From Enterobacter dykesii (GTDB taxonomy: Bacteria > Pseudomonadota > Gammaproteobacteria > Enterobacterales > Enterobacteriaceae), in the NCBI RefSeq assembly GCF_008364625.2, contig NZ_CP126604.1, positions 4,216,001 to 4,280,000 on the forward strand: a stretch of DNA of 64,000 nucleotides, given 5' to 3'. The notes under the pieces are model-generated. The model had not been told where the DNA came from, did no database searches, and worked only from the letters and a program-made list of their open reading frames with translations. The translations under genes and the position numbers were made by a program. Positions 17,547 through 27,330 of the stretch are shown here, in pieces; positions within the stretch are counted from its first letter, which is position 1, and every line of letters begins with the position of its first letter.

Positions 17547-18164
17547 ATGTACCAGTTTGTACTGGGAAAAATCTCCACCCTTTGCGCGGACCCGCTGGCG
17601 TCAGCGCTCGCAGACAGGGCGCCTCAGGGTGCCCGACAGGCCTCCTGGCTGGCCGGGAGGACGCTGCTCGCCAGAACGTTATCCCCTCACCCGCTCCCCG
17701 ACATCATTTACGGCGAGCAGGGGAAACCGGCCTTTGCGAAGGGTCATCCGCTGTGGTTCAACCTGAGCCACAGCGGTGACGATATCGCCCTGCTGATGAG
17801 CGATGAAGGTGAAGTCGGCTGCGATATCGAAGTGATTCGCCCGAGAAAGAACTGGCAGGCGCTGGCTAATGCGGTATTCAGCATGACGGAGCATGACGAG
17901 CTGGAGCGAGAAGCGCCCGAGGAACGGCTTTCCGCCTTCTGGCGTATCTGGACGCGGAAAGAAGCGATTGTAAAACAGCGTGGCGGCAGCGCCTGGCAGA
18001 TTGTCAGCATCGACAGCACGGCGCGGACGCACGCGGTCAGCCAGCTACAGGTCGGCTCCCTGAGCCTTGCCGTCTGCACAGCAACCCCTTATACCCTGAC
18101 CCACGAGTCGATTATTCACGTTGGGACGTGCGGGGCAGAAAAATCACCAGCACACCCAGAATAA
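17547..18164 (+). CDS. acpT: 4'-phosphopantetheinyl transferase AcpT
   Basis: This 205-residue enzyme transfers phosphopantetheine from CoA to carrier proteins. Motifs are FNLSHSGDDIALL, VGCDIEVIRPR (metal-binding Asp/Glu) and WTRKEAIVKQRGG. The first 190 residues match E. coli AcpT closely, while the tail [17 protein letters not shown] is about ten residues longer and is encoded where the gene overlaps the antisense arnF. The start is two bases after apeR, so acpT is the last gene of the APE unit. ApeE and ApeF are its obvious substrates. Confidence 0.93.
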   Translation: MYQFVLGKISTLCADPLASALADRAPQGARQASWLAGRTLLARTLSPHPLPDIIYGEQGKPAFAKGHPLWFNLSHSGDDIALLMSDEGEVGCDIEVIRPRKNWQALANAVFSMTEHDELEREAPEERLSAFWRIWTRKEAIVKQRGGSAWQIVSIDSTARTHAVSQLQVGSLSLAVCTATPYTLTHESIIHVGTCGAEKSPAHPE

Positions 18165-18501
18165 TAAACCCGACGCCCACCAGCCCGTGCCAGGAGAAGC
18201 GTTCTCCCCAGCCGGGCAGTAGAATCGCCGCGCCCCACACCAGAATATAGCTGAGGCTCAGCAGAGCATACGCTTTGCTGAGCGCCATGCGATGCAGCGC
18301 CAGATACCAGCAGCCCATCGAGGCTACGTACCCCATCAACCCCAGCAGCAGCGCGCCCGTGCCGGACGAGAAGTGCCACAGCGCGGAAACAAACGCCAGA
18401 ACATTACTGACCGGTGGCAATGCCTGCATGGCATTGCGCAGCAACAGCTGCGCCGCGCTGACTAACAGCACGCTGCATAAGGCCCAGAACGCGCCTTTCA
18501 C
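18112..18501 (-). CDS. arnF: ArnF, subunit of undecaprenyl-P-L-Ara4N flippase
   Basis: The product has 129 residues, an EmrE/SMR-like inner-membrane protein with four helices and the C-terminal block [16 protein letters not shown]. With ArnE it flips alpha-L-Ara4N-phosphoundecaprenol to the periplasmic face. It is the last gene of the arn operon, overlapping arnE by ATGA. Its 3' end overlaps the 3' end of acpT on the other strand by 53 bases. Confidence 0.92.
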   Translation of the reverse strand: MKGAFWALCSVLLVSAAQLLLRNAMQALPPVSNVLAFVSALWHFSSGTGALLLGLMGYVASMGCWYLALHRMALSKAYALLSLSYILVWGAAILLPGWGERFSWHGLVGVGFIILGVLVIFLPRTSQRE

Positions 18502-18833
18502 AGGCTCCCTCCCAGGATAACAATCCCAATGATGATGAACCCCACCCCCAGCCAGTGATGCGCAGCAACGTGCTCACGCCAGAACGACTTCGCCGCCAGC
18601 GTCACCCAGACAAAATTGAGGCTCAGCATAGGGTACGCGATGCCGACAGGCAGACGTTGCAGCACCACCAGCCAGACCAGCATCCCGCAGCCCAGCGCCA
18701 GCAGCGCCAGGCCAAGCCACAGCGCGATGTGCGTCCCGCGCCGCCCGGCTTTCGCCGGGCGGGTAGCCTGTTTCTGACACAGCTGCCCCGCGCAGCTGAG
18801 CATGCTTGCCAGTATTAGCCAGATCCAGGTCAT
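18498..18833 (-). CDS. arnE: ArnE, subunit of undecaprenyl-P-L-Ara4N flippase
   Basis: The product has 111 residues, the usual ArnE length, starting [20 protein letters not shown] at an ATG that overlaps the arnT stop (ATGA). The four-helix SMR fold is seen with [16 protein letters not shown] at the end. A longer reading frame extends upstream into arnT but lacks support. It acts with ArnF after ArnC/ArnD and before ArnT. Confidence 0.92.
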   Translation of the reverse strand: MTWIWLILASMLSCAGQLCQKQATRPAKAGRRGTHIALWLGLALLALGCGMLVWLVVLQRLPVGIAYPMLSLNFVWVTLAAKSFWREHVAAHHWLGVGFIIIGIVILGGSL

Positions 18834-20488
18834 CACTTCGGCAGATACTCCAGCAGGGCCAGACGCCCCTGGATATAGAGATTGTCCGGCTGCGGTAAAT
18901 TCGCCCGTGAAATATCGTCGCGTTTTGAGAGCAGCATGACCAGCGACACGCGTCCCTGCTGACGATGCGTTGCCAGCCACTGCGCGAAGTCGTCCTCACT
19001 GACAAAACGATCTTTCACATCGGGATAATCCAGCCCGTAGCGCAACTCACCGCTCTGACCAAACAGCGTGATGTCATTGCGCTTCAGCTCCCACGCAAGG
19101 CCCGCGGCCACGCCCACGTTATTGGCCAGCACGAATCGGCTTTCCTGAAGCGGCTCGCGCACGGTATCAACCAGCGACTGTGGCTGTTTGGAATCCACCA
19201 CCAGGTTAGGAATGGCAAAACCAATCAGCAGCGCCAGCCCCGCGGGGCACAGTGCCGCCAGCCACCAGCGCTGCTGGCTCTGTCGGAACGTAAACCAGCC
19301 TACCGCGGCCCAGATGAGGAACGCCACCACCGCGCAGAACACTTTATACAGTTCGACCGACGTCCAGACCGGATGTTTAGACAGCCCCCACGGCGAGACC
19401 ACCAGCGCCGCCGCCACGCCGATAACGCCAAACGCCAGGTTAATCCCGCCGTTAATGCGTAACGCTCTGGCACCTTTTTCCGCCGCGAGGCAGGCATAGC
19501 GCGCCATCAGGATCGCCAGCGGGGCAAAGCACGGCAGGATATAGGTCGGCAGCTTGCCTTTGGCGATGCTGAAGAACAGCAGCGGCATCACCACCCACCC
19601 CAGCAGATAGAACCCGCCACCCGCGTTTTGTCTGTCATTCCAGCCGAGACGAAACGCGCCGGGCAAAAGCGCCAGCCACGGCAGGCTGCCCGCAATCAGG
19701 AACGGTATGTAGTACCAGAACGGGGCTTTGTGCTGCGCGTCGCTCTGGGCAAAACGCTGAATATGTTCCACCCAGAAGAAATAACGCCAGAAGTCAGGCT
19801 CACGGTGCGCAATGGCCAGCCCCCACGGTAGAACAATCAGCACGCAGCTCAGGATCGCGAGCCAGCCAAAAATCAGCACCTCTTTCCAGCGCTTCTGGGC
19901 GATCACCCACGGCAGCACGCCAATCACCGGTACCGCCAGCGCCAGGAAGCCTTTGGTCATCACCCCCATCCCGCAGGCCAGCCCAAGCAGCACATAGCCG
20001 CCCGCTTTTCCGGCAACGGTTTGAGCCTGTGAGGCCAGCCAGAAGCTGCACATCGCCGCCACCAGCCACAGGGTGATGATAGGATCCAGCACCGCATACG
20101 TGCCGATGCCATACACCAGGAACAGGGTCAGGAAGATCAGGCCGGAGAACAAGGCAACACGTTTATCCCGCCAAAGACGCCAGGCCATCCAGATGACCAG
20201 CAGCGCGGCTAAGCCAGTAGAGAAGATAGACCCGGCACGCACGGCGAGGTTCGTGTGCCCGAACAGCATCTGCCCGATGCTGTTGATCCAGTAGCCGGCA
20301 ATCGGCTTTTCAAAGTAACGCAGCCCCAGAAAATGCGGGACTACCCAGTCTCCGGATGCCAGCATTTCGCGGCTGATTTCCGCATAGCGCGTTTCATCAG
20401 GCTGCCAGAGCAGGCGGATATCGACCGGAATGAGGTAGTAAACGATAAACAGTGCGAGAAGCGCTAAGCCATAACGGGCTATTTTCAT
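18833..20488 (-). CDS. arnT: ArnT, lipid A L-Ara4N transferase
   Basis: The product has 551 residues, a GT-C inner-membrane glycosyltransferase that moves L-Ara4N from undecaprenyl phosphate to lipid A phosphates in the periplasm, giving polymyxin and cationic peptide resistance. The N-terminal catalytic acidic motif is in [15 protein letters not shown]. About a dozen helices follow and a soluble C-terminal domain begins near residue 430. Its length matches the family (about 550). Overlaps with arnD and arnE are both ATGA. Confidence 0.95.
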   Translation of the reverse strand: MKIARYGLALLALFIVYYLIPVDIRLLWQPDETRYAEISREMLASGDWVVPHFLGLRYFEKPIAGYWINSIGQMLFGHTNLAVRAGSIFSTGLAALLVIWMAWRLWRDKRVALFSGLIFLTLFLVYGIGTYAVLDPIITLWLVAAMCSFWLASQAQTVAGKAGGYVLLGLACGMGVMTKGFLALAVPVIGVLPWVIAQKRWKEVLIFGWLAILSCVLIVLPWGLAIAHREPDFWRYFFWVEHIQRFAQSDAQHKAPFWYYIPFLIAGSLPWLALLPGAFRLGWNDRQNAGGGFYLLGWVVMPLLFFSIAKGKLPTYILPCFAPLAILMARYACLAAEKGARALRINGGINLAFGVIGVAAALVVSPWGLSKHPVWTSVELYKVFCAVVAFLIWAAVGWFTFRQSQQRWWLAALCPAGLALLIGFAIPNLVVDSKQPQSLVDTVREPLQESRFVLANNVGVAAGLAWELKRNDITLFGQSGELRYGLDYPDVKDRFVSEDDFAQWLATHRQQGRVSLVMLLSKRDDISRANLPQPDNLYIQGRLALLEYLPK

Positions 20489-21387
20489 GGGACCGGACTC
20501 ACGGTTTGTTGATAGCCAAGCCAGCCCTCCCGGCCAGCCATTTCATTACGTACGACTTTGCCCACGGGCAGGGTGCTGAGATCGTCCGGCAGCAGCTCGC
20601 TCAGCGGGCAGAATTCAATGCCCTCCTGAGCGGCCATGGTCAGCAGTTCATCGAAATCATGCTGATACGCAATCCCTTCCACTTCGGCATGGATGGTATA
20701 CACCGGCGTGCCGGCGTCACGATGAATGCGGTCCAGAATGTAGCGATTGAACTCATCCGCCTTCACCTCGCGCCCGACCACTTCATCCCAGGTGGGAAGC
20801 GTAACCGGAATTTGCACCGTACCGTAGCGATTTTCGCCTAACAGCGGCAAAAAGGGCCCGGTTCCGCGACAGTCGCTGTTGTAGCGAAACGCAAAGGCTT
20901 CTTTGGCCTTCACGACGCGCTGATCCGCACGCCATCCCGCCACGGCGGAGCAGCGCACGGGCTGACCGGTAATGGCCTCCAGCTCCAGCATCCCACGCTC
21001 GACCTCACGGGACAGGCGCGGGATATCCCAGACGCCCGCCCAGGCTTGCCAGGCATGGTGGTCCCAGGCGTGCAGACCGACCTCATGATGCTGCGCCGCC
21101 TCGCGGATAACGGCTTCATTACCCGCGCCGATGCGTCTGCCGGGCCAGGCGGTGCCGGCCAGCAAAATATCCCAGCCGTAGAGGGATGCTGCGCGCGAGC
21201 GCAGCATTTTGAACAGAAATGCCGGTTTAATCAGACGCCATAAATGGCGTCCCATGTTGTCAGGCCCCACGCTGAAGAAAATGCTGGAACGCACATCGTG
21301 TTTGCTCAGCAGTTCCAGCAGTTTGGGTACGCCGTCACGCGTTCCCCTGAAGGTGTCGACATCAATGCGTAAACCGACTTTTTTCAT
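20485..21387 (-). CDS. arnD: ArnD, undecaprenyl-P-L-Ara4FN deformylase
   Basis: The product has 300 residues, of the polysaccharide deacetylase (NodB) family. The metal-binding signatures are [15 protein letters not shown] near the N-terminus (Asp) and [13 protein letters not shown] (two His). It removes the formyl group from undecaprenyl-phosphate-linked Ara4FN, which makes the pathway irreversible. The length equals that of E. coli ArnD within a few residues. ATGA overlaps link it to arnA and arnT. Confidence 0.94.
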   Translation of the reverse strand: MKKVGLRIDVDTFRGTRDGVPKLLELLSKHDVRSSIFFSVGPDNMGRHLWRLIKPAFLFKMLRSRAASLYGWDILLAGTAWPGRRIGAGNEAVIREAAQHHEVGLHAWDHHAWQAWAGVWDIPRLSREVERGMLELEAITGQPVRCSAVAGWRADQRVVKAKEAFAFRYNSDCRGTGPFLPLLGENRYGTVQIPVTLPTWDEVVGREVKADEFNRYILDRIHRDAGTPVYTIHAEVEGIAYQHDFDELLTMAAQEGIEFCPLSELLPDDLSTLPVGKVVRNEMAGREGWLGYQQTVSPVP

Positions 21388-23366
21388 GAGGCCTGTTCCG
21401 ACAGCTCCACGGTGCGCAGGAAGAAATCGAGCGTTTCATCAATGGTCTGCTCCATCTTGACCGTCGGCGTCCAGTTCAGGCAGCGCTTCGCGTTGCGAAT
21501 GCTTGGCTTACGGTGCTCAACGTCCTGGTAGCCCTTACCATAGTAGCTGCTGCTTTCCACTTCGCGGAAGCCGGCAAACGGCGGGAACTTGTCGCGCAGC
21601 GGATGGCGCTCAAAGCTGGCCAGCAGCATCTCGGCCAGCTCGCGAATGCTCGCTTCGTTTTCCGGGTTACCGATGTTGATGATTTCGCCGTTGCAGCGGT
21701 TATCTTTGTTTTCGATGATGCGGAACAGCGCTTCAATACCGTCGCTGATGTCCGTAAAGCAGCGTTTCTGTTTCCCGCCTTCGATAAGCTTAATTGGCGA
21801 GCCTTCCACCAGGTTGAGGATCAGCTGGGTGATCGCACGGGAGCTGCCGATACGCGCCGCGTTCAGGTTATCCAGACGCGGGCCCATCCAGTTGAACGGA
21901 CGGAACAGAGTGAAGCGCAGGCCTTCTTTCTCACCGTAGGCCCAAATCACGCGGTCCAGCAGCTGTTTGGAGACGGAGTAAATCCAGCGCTGTTTGTTGA
22001 TCGGCCCGACCACCAGGTTGGAGGTGTCTTCATCGAAGTTCTTATCGGTACACATGCCGTACACTTCAGACGTGGACGGGAAGATGATGCGCTTGTCGTA
22101 TTTCACGCAGTCGCGGATGATCTTCAGGTTCTCTTCGAAGTCCAGCTCGAACACGCGCAGCGGGTTACGGGTGTACTCGATTGGCGTGGCAATGGCGACC
22201 AGCGGCAGCACCACGTCGCATTTTTTAATGTGGTATTCAATCCATTCGGAATGGATACTGATATCCCCTTCCACGAAGTGGAAACGCGGGTTATCGAGGA
22301 AACGGCTGATGGCATCCGCGCCTATATCCAGACCGTAGATTTCGTAGTTATCGTCTTTAAGCAAACGTTCCGTCAGGTGGTTACCGATAAAGCCGTTCAC
22401 GCCGAGGATCAGCACGCGGGTGCGGCGCTTGATGGCAACCACCGGCGCGCTGGTAATCAGCGCCCCGGCCACCAGGCCAAGAGACTGTGCCAGCTGCGTG
22501 CCCTGCACGTACAGGCCGTTGTCGGTTTGTCCGGTGACGATCTCCAGCGCCTGCTCGCCGCAGCTCACAATCAGCGGAGAGACAGAGACGACGGTGCCCG
22601 GTTTGGCAGCAGGAATATCGTCACGCACGCGGGATTTCCAGACGATAAATTTGCTTACGCCCGCAAAGCTGTACGCGCCCGGCCACGGGTCGGTCACGGC
22701 ACGCACCAGGTTGTGCAGCTGGCGGGCAGGCTTGTTCCAGTCCAGACGACCATCTTCCGGCGCGCGGCGGCCAAAGCTGCTTGCCTTACTTTCGTCCTGC
22801 GCGGTCTCGCTGAAGGTGCCGTTGAGGATGACTGGAAGCGCATCACGCAGCAGCGTCTGTGCCGACGCATTCAGCTTTTGATGCAGCTGTAGCGCCGTTT
22901 CGTCCGCATCAATAGCGACCTTCTGCTGCGCCACGATAGCGCCCGCGTCCGCACGGCGCACCATGCGGTGCAGCGTCACGCCCGTTTCCGTTTCACCGTT
23001 CACCAGCACCCAGTTCAGCGGGGCGCGGCCACGGTAGGCAGGCAGCAGAGAACCGTGAAGATTAAAGGCGCCTTTTGCGGCCAGACCTAAGATCTCGTCG
23101 GAAAGCAGGTTGCGATAGTAGAACGAGAAAATTACATCAGGCGCCAGCGCGCGGATGCGCTCCACCCACAGCGGGTGGTTGACGTCGTCCGGAGCATAAA
23201 CCGGGATCCCGCGCTCGGCGGCGATACGCGCCACGGAGCCAAAAAAGTTATTCTCTCCGGCCGCGTCCGGATGGGTAAAGATTGCCGCAATGTCATAGCC
23301 CGCTTCCAGCAGGGCCAGCGTGCCCGTGCACCCCATATCGTGATAGGCAAATACAACAGCTTTCAT
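21384..23366 (-). CDS. arnA: ArnA, bifunctional UDP-Ara4N formyltransferase/UDP-GlcA dehydrogenase
   Basis: The product has 660 residues, exactly the family size. Residues about 1-304 form the formyltransferase with [19 protein letters not shown]. Residues about 315-660 are the UDP-glucuronate oxidative decarboxylase, an SDR with [23 protein letters not shown] and the Tyr-Lys pair in YSVSKQLLD. It makes UDP-4-keto-pentose for ArnB and then formylates UDP-Ara4N for ArnC. A 459-residue open frame lies antisense to it and is not a gene. Confidence 0.95.
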   Translation of the reverse strand: MKAVVFAYHDMGCTGTLALLEAGYDIAAIFTHPDAAGENNFFGSVARIAAERGIPVYAPDDVNHPLWVERIRALAPDVIFSFYYRNLLSDEILGLAAKGAFNLHGSLLPAYRGRAPLNWVLVNGETETGVTLHRMVRRADAGAIVAQQKVAIDADETALQLHQKLNASAQTLLRDALPVILNGTFSETAQDESKASSFGRRAPEDGRLDWNKPARQLHNLVRAVTDPWPGAYSFAGVSKFIVWKSRVRDDIPAAKPGTVVSVSPLIVSCGEQALEIVTGQTDNGLYVQGTQLAQSLGLVAGALITSAPVVAIKRRTRVLILGVNGFIGNHLTERLLKDDNYEIYGLDIGADAISRFLDNPRFHFVEGDISIHSEWIEYHIKKCDVVLPLVAIATPIEYTRNPLRVFELDFEENLKIIRDCVKYDKRIIFPSTSEVYGMCTDKNFDEDTSNLVVGPINKQRWIYSVSKQLLDRVIWAYGEKEGLRFTLFRPFNWMGPRLDNLNAARIGSSRAITQLILNLVEGSPIKLIEGGKQKRCFTDISDGIEALFRIIENKDNRCNGEIINIGNPENEASIRELAEMLLASFERHPLRDKFPPFAGFREVESSSYYGKGYQDVEHRKPSIRNAKRCLNWTPTVKMEQTIDETLDFFLRTVELSEQAS

Positions 23367-24346
23367 GGGTGAATTTCCTCTTGAGATGCTTTGTGTTCCT
23401 GACGGACAACACGTTGAATAAAGTAGCGCGGACGCGCGCGAACATCGTTATAGATACGGCCAATGTATTCACCGAGAAGGCCCATCCCGACAAACTGGGC
23501 GCCGATGAACATAAACAGCACGGCAAAGAGCATGAAGACCCCTTCCGCCGCCCACTGGGGGCCAAAGACCAGTCGCAGCACCACCAGCAGGACAGACAGC
23601 GCAAAACCGGCCACGGCGATGATGCTGCCGAACACGCTCAGCAGGCGCAGCGGCGTAGTGGTCAGGCAGGTGATGAGGTCGTACATCAGGTTGATGAGAC
23701 GCATAAAGCTGTACTTCGACTCCCCGTGCTCGCGCTCGGCGTGCAGAACCGGAATTTCCGTTGCCTTGCGGGCAAAGGTGTTGGCGAGGATCGGAATAAA
23801 GGTGCTGCGCTCATGGCAGTGCAGCATCGCGTCGACAATATGGCGGCGGTAGGCGCGCAGCATGCAGCCGTAATCGCCCATCGCTTTACCGGTCGTGCGC
23901 TGGATAAGACGGTTGATGGTGCGAGAGGCCAGCTTGCGGAACAGGCTGTCCTGACGGTTCTGACGTACCGTGCCGACCACGTCATAGCCTTCATCGGCTT
24001 TGGCGACCAGGCGCGGGATCTCTTCCGGCGGGTTTTGCAGGTCAGCGTCCAGGGTGATGACCAGATCGCCCGTGACGTGGCTAAACCCCGCCATAATCGC
24101 CGAGTGCTGGCCGTAGTTGCGGTTGAGCAGCACAGCCACAATGTGGCTGCCTTCGGCCTGTGCGGCCTGGGTCAGCATCAGCGCGGAATTATCGCTACTG
24201 CCGTCATCCACCAGCAGAATTTCGTAGGCCTTGCCCATCGTGTCGCAGGCGGCCGTTGTACGGCGGATCAGTTCGGGCAGGCTCTCCTGCTCGTTATAAA
24301 CCGGGATTACCACGGAAACTTTTTGTACAGGCGGTGCACTGAACAT
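23363..24346 (-). CDS. arnC: ArnC, undecaprenyl-phosphate Ara4FN transferase
   Basis: The product has 327 residues, a membrane-bound GT2 enzyme that transfers Ara4FN to undecaprenyl phosphate. [26 protein letters not shown] and the metal-binding [13 protein letters not shown] are visible, with two C-terminal helices (about residues 233-255 and 270-290). The start at 24346 gives [15 protein letters not shown], in line with E. coli ArnC; it lies one base after the arnB stop. Longer in-frame starts inside arnB are not favoured. Confidence 0.93.
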   Translation of the reverse strand: MFSAPPVQKVSVVIPVYNEQESLPELIRRTTAACDTMGKAYEILLVDDGSSDNSALMLTQAAQAEGSHIVAVLLNRNYGQHSAIMAGFSHVTGDLVITLDADLQNPPEEIPRLVAKADEGYDVVGTVRQNRQDSLFRKLASRTINRLIQRTTGKAMGDYGCMLRAYRRHIVDAMLHCHERSTFIPILANTFARKATEIPVLHAEREHGESKYSFMRLINLMYDLITCLTTTPLRLLSVFGSIIAVAGFALSVLLVVLRLVFGPQWAAEGVFMLFAVLFMFIGAQFVGMGLLGEYIGRIYNDVRARPRYFIQRVVRQEHKASQEEIHP

Positions 24347-24347
24347 A

Positions 24348-25487
24348 TCAATGTCCTGCAAGCTGATGGAGTGCGGTAATGACGCGGGTCGTGTCGTCAT
24401 GAGTCATGTCCGGGAAAAGAGGGAGAGAACAAATACGCGCGCTATTCCATTCAGAATTCGGAAGCGATACATCAGGAAAACGCTCGCGGTAGTATTTTTG
24501 GGTGTGCGCCGCGCGGAAGTGGAGGCCGGTACCGATGCCTTTCTCTTTTAGCGCCGCCATCAGGCTGTCGCGTGAGATCCCGCAGCGCGCTTCGTCAACG
24601 CGAATAATGAACAGGTGCCAGGCGTGCACGTGCGGCCATGACGGAACGGTGAGCGGCTGGAACGGCGTGTCGCCAAGCTCCAGAAGGTAGCGTTCGGCGA
24701 TTTCCTGGCGGCGCCTGTTGGCCTCTTTCAGCTTGCCCAACTGCACCAGCGCCAGCGCGGCGTTGATGTCCGCCAGGTTGTATTTATACCCAGGCGCGAT
24801 CACTTCCGCCTGCGGCGCGCGGCCGTGCGTCTGGCGGTCATAGGCGTCTACGCCGAGGCCATGGAATTTCAGACTGCGGATCCGCTGTGCCAGCCGGGCA
24901 TTATCCGTGACGACTAAGCCGCCTTCCGCGCAGGTCATATTTTTAATGGCGTGGAAGGAAAAAATCGCCGTTCCTTTCCAGCCCACATGACGGTTCTTGT
25001 AATACGTTCCGGCGGCATGGGCCGCATCTTCAATAACCGGAATACCGTGACGTTCACCGATGGCATGGATAGCGTCGATTTCACACGGCGCACCGGCATA
25101 GTGAACGGGAATAATGGCTTTAGTGCGCGGGGTAATGGCGGCTTCAACGGCTTCTGGCGTCACCATTAGTGTATCTTTGTCCACATCAATCATGACCGGC
25201 GTGGCGCCCAGCAATACGATCATATTCAGCGTGGATACCCAGGTCTGGGAAGGGGTAATAACTTCATCACCCGGGCCAATCTCCAGCGCCATCAGCGTGA
25301 CGTGCATGCCCGCGGTAGCTGAACAGACGGCAATCGCATGCCGATTCCCGGTAAGTTGACAAAATGCCTCTTCAAGTTCCTGATTCTTAGGCCCAGTGGT
25401 GATCCAGCCGGAGGTTAAAACCTCCTGCAACGCCGCTAATTCCTCATGACCCATCGACGGGCGGGAAAAAGGCAAAAAATCACTCAT
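24348..25487 (-). CDS. arnB: ArnB, UDP-Ara4O aminotransferase
   Basis: The product has 379 residues, of the DegT/DnrJ/EryC1 family of PLP enzymes. The Schiff-base lysine is Lys182 in [15 protein letters not shown]. It converts UDP-4-keto-L-arabinose to UDP-L-Ara4N and is the first gene of the arn operon. Two tandem ATG codons exist (25490 and 25487); AAGGA is eight bases from the second, which also gives the MSxFLPFSRP start of E. coli ArnB. Upstream lies a probable BasR box. Confidence 0.93.
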   Translation of the reverse strand: MSDFLPFSRPSMGHEELAALQEVLTSGWITTGPKNQELEEAFCQLTGNRHAIAVCSATAGMHVTLMALEIGPGDEVITPSQTWVSTLNMIVLLGATPVMIDVDKDTLMVTPEAVEAAITPRTKAIIPVHYAGAPCEIDAIHAIGERHGIPVIEDAAHAAGTYYKNRHVGWKGTAIFSFHAIKNMTCAEGGLVVTDNARLAQRIRSLKFHGLGVDAYDRQTHGRAPQAEVIAPGYKYNLADINAALALVQLGKLKEANRRRQEIAERYLLELGDTPFQPLTVPSWPHVHAWHLFIIRVDEARCGISRDSLMAALKEKGIGTGLHFRAAHTQKYYRERFPDVSLPNSEWNSARICSLPLFPDMTHDDTTRVITALHQLAGH

Positions 25488-25590
25488 CATTAATTTCCTT
25501 GCAATAAGAATGGCACGCGCTTGATATTACCCAATTACTTTTTCGTTTATTTCAACGAACCATAAACTCATATCAAGGTATCGTTCATTT

Positions 25591-25607
25591 CTTAGGGAAA
25601 AATTAAG
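25591..25607 (-). promoter_or_regulatory. Probable BasR (PmrA) box of the arn operon
   Basis: Read on the minus strand the site is CTTAATTTTTCCCTAAG, that is CTTAAT, five bases, CCTAAG. It differs from the PmrA direct-repeat consensus YTTAAK-N5-YTTAAK at one of twelve positions. It lies about 100 bases before arnB in an otherwise gene-free 324-base gap (25488-25811). A weak -10 (GATACC) follows eight bases downstream. Control by the BasS/BasR system is established for arn in E. coli and Salmonella. Confidence 0.6.
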
Positions 25608-25748
25608 ATGTGTATTGCAGAGGTAACAAAACCAATTACATCTCATTTATAAACAATGCTTTAGATAATTATGAATTATTTATTTCGTGATCCAACTCAA
25701 TTTTTACAAGATGTAATTTTTAAACCAAGCATAAACAAACAAAAAAAA

Positions 25749-25784
25749 TCCCGGTTATTTCTTTAAAAGAAGAAATAACCGGGA
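25749..25784 (-). terminator. Strong intrinsic terminator downstream of padC
   Basis: Two 15-base arms, TCCCGGTTATTTCTT (25749-25763) and AAGAAATAACCGGGA (25770-25784), pair perfectly around a six-base loop. On the minus strand the hairpin is followed by nine T residues (A-run 25740-25748 on the plus strand), so it should end padC transcription before arnB. The plus-strand side is also T-rich. Confidence 0.85.
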
Positions 25785-25811
25785 ACTTTTCTTTTTAGTT
25801 AATTGTCGCGC

Positions 25812-26318
25812 TTATTTTAAGTTATCTGGAAAGTTTTCCGGTAACTCGCTGGCCGCGCAGGCAATCACGCTTTCATCATTGGCGCCGCAGTCGCGAACAA
25901 AGGTGATCGTAGCAAATTCATCAATCACTTCCGTTGGATACGCCGGACCCGCATCGCGATAGCTGTTCATCAGCGGAATGTGATCGTTCTGGAAGCAGAC
26001 GGTTTTTTCCGGGTTATTCATAACCCAGCGCGGGAAGAAGATGGTGCCATGGAACAGTTTGTCGCCCAGGTTGACGATCAGGCTAACGTCGGTACCGGTT
26101 GGCTCAGTCCAGGAAATTTTGTAGATGCTCTCCCCTACCCGCACGATATAAGCCTGCTGATCTTTAACCCAACGGTTGCCTACAAGACCGCTGTGAATAC
26201 GATAGTCGAGGGTGTTTTCATTTTTGACGTAAATCTCGTAGTTCCAGCCGTTGTCGTAGGTATAAACAAGGTGTTTGCCAACGAAGCCGCTTAAGTCGTG
26301 TTTGTCGAAGGTGTTCAT
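25812..26318 (-). CDS. padC: Phenolic acid decarboxylase
   Basis: The product has 168 residues, of the PAD family (lipocalin-like barrel). The N-terminal FVGKHLVYTYDNGWNYEIYVKNENTLDYRIHSG region, residues about 9-42, contains the tyrosines and arginine typical of the active site, and TEPTGTDVSL and HGTIFFPRWV are family hallmarks. It decarboxylates p-coumarate, ferulate or caffeate to vinylphenols, a detoxification of plant phenolics. The ATG at 26318 has GGAG eight bases before it. It is divergent from a LysR-type gene across 98 bases, which suggests control by that regulator. Confidence 0.92.
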   Translation of the reverse strand: MNTFDKHDLSGFVGKHLVYTYDNGWNYEIYVKNENTLDYRIHSGLVGNRWVKDQQAYIVRVGESIYKISWTEPTGTDVSLIVNLGDKLFHGTIFFPRWVMNNPEKTVCFQNDHIPLMNSYRDAGPAYPTEVIDEFATITFVRDCGANDESVIACAASELPENFPDNLK

Positions 26319-26416
26319 AAATGTCTCCTTTGTTTTGATGAGAAGATTGTACCCCTTCAAAAAATGAATGAATAACGCTATGTTTTAATCAAATTCATCC
26401 AAATATTAGATAAATC

Positions 26417-27298
26417 ATGCATAAGACGACGCTTGAACAATGGTCCTTACTGGAAAAGGTAGTTGAGGCGGGCAGCTTTGCCAGAGCAGCGGAAGAAACG
26501 CACCGCAGCCAGTCTTCGGTGAGCTATAACCTGTCGCTGCTGCAGGAGCGGCTGGGCGTGGCGCTTCTGGTGCCGGAGGGACGACGGGCGGTGTTAACGC
26601 CGGCAGGAGAGCTTCTTCTCAACCAGGTTAAACCGCTGCTGAAAGCGTTTTCGTACGTCGAGACGCGCGCAGCGACCCTTCGAAACGGGATGCGCACGCG
26701 GTTAGATCTGGTAGTGGACTCCATTTTCCCGCGCCGCCGCCTGTTCGCTATTCTTCGTCAGTTCCAGCAGCAGTATCCGCAAACCCGGGTCCGTCTGACC
26801 GAGGTGCTGGAAAATACCCGCGCCGATGCCATTAACGACGAAGCCGATGTGATGGTCTTAACCCGCCGCCAGGACATTACCGGGCTCGGCGAATGGCTGA
26901 TGAATATCGATTTTGTTGCCGTGGCCCATCATCAGCATCCCCTGTTTCGCCTCGATGCGCCGCTAAATGATGAGATGCTGCGCCCGTGGCCGCTCATCCA
27001 GATTGCGGACAGCCAGCCCGCCGCGCGTGCTGCCGGCGAGTCGTGGACCTTCTCCACCATCGATGCCGCCATAGAGGCCGTCGTCTCTCAGGTCGGCTAC
27101 GGCTGGCTGCCAGAGGAACGCATCCAGACCCAGCTGGATCAGGGCGTACTGAAACGCCTGCCGCTGAGCCATGGCGCGCGCAGGGCAACGCCGCTTCACC
27201 TGATAGTTAAGCGTTCCCTCGCCCCGCTTGATGAACAGGTTGAGACGCTATTGCGCCTTTTTAGCCAGAAGCCGTCATCCCCACCTGCTACGCTTTAA
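26417..27298 (+). CDS. LysR-type regulator, divergent from padC
   Basis: The product has 293 residues. The N-terminal winged helix-turn-helix is in SFARAAEETHRSQSSVSYNLSLLQERLG (residues about 19-46), followed by a LysR substrate-binding domain from about residue 90. The 98-base divergent spacer with padC and the following SDR gene, 32 bases downstream, suggest local control of phenolic-acid genes. The effector is unknown. The spacer holds ATGAAT and ATTCAT arms but no convincing T-N11-A site was fixed. Confidence 0.85.
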   Translation: MHKTTLEQWSLLEKVVEAGSFARAAEETHRSQSSVSYNLSLLQERLGVALLVPEGRRAVLTPAGELLLNQVKPLLKAFSYVETRAATLRNGMRTRLDLVVDSIFPRRRLFAILRQFQQQYPQTRVRLTEVLENTRADAINDEADVMVLTRRQDITGLGEWLMNIDFVAVAHHQHPLFRLDAPLNDEMLRPWPLIQIADSQPAARAAGESWTFSTIDAAIEAVVSQVGYGWLPEERIQTQLDQGVLKRLPLSHGARRATPLHLIVKRSLAPLDEQVETLLRLFSQKPSSPPATL

Positions 27299-27330
27299 GG
27301 TCCGAACGTTAAAACGATAAGGAGCAGATG

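Noticed and set aside
21513-22892. 459-codon open frame antisense to arnA
   Set aside because: It lies wholly inside a clearly functional arnA and has no recognisable domain; open only because of base composition.
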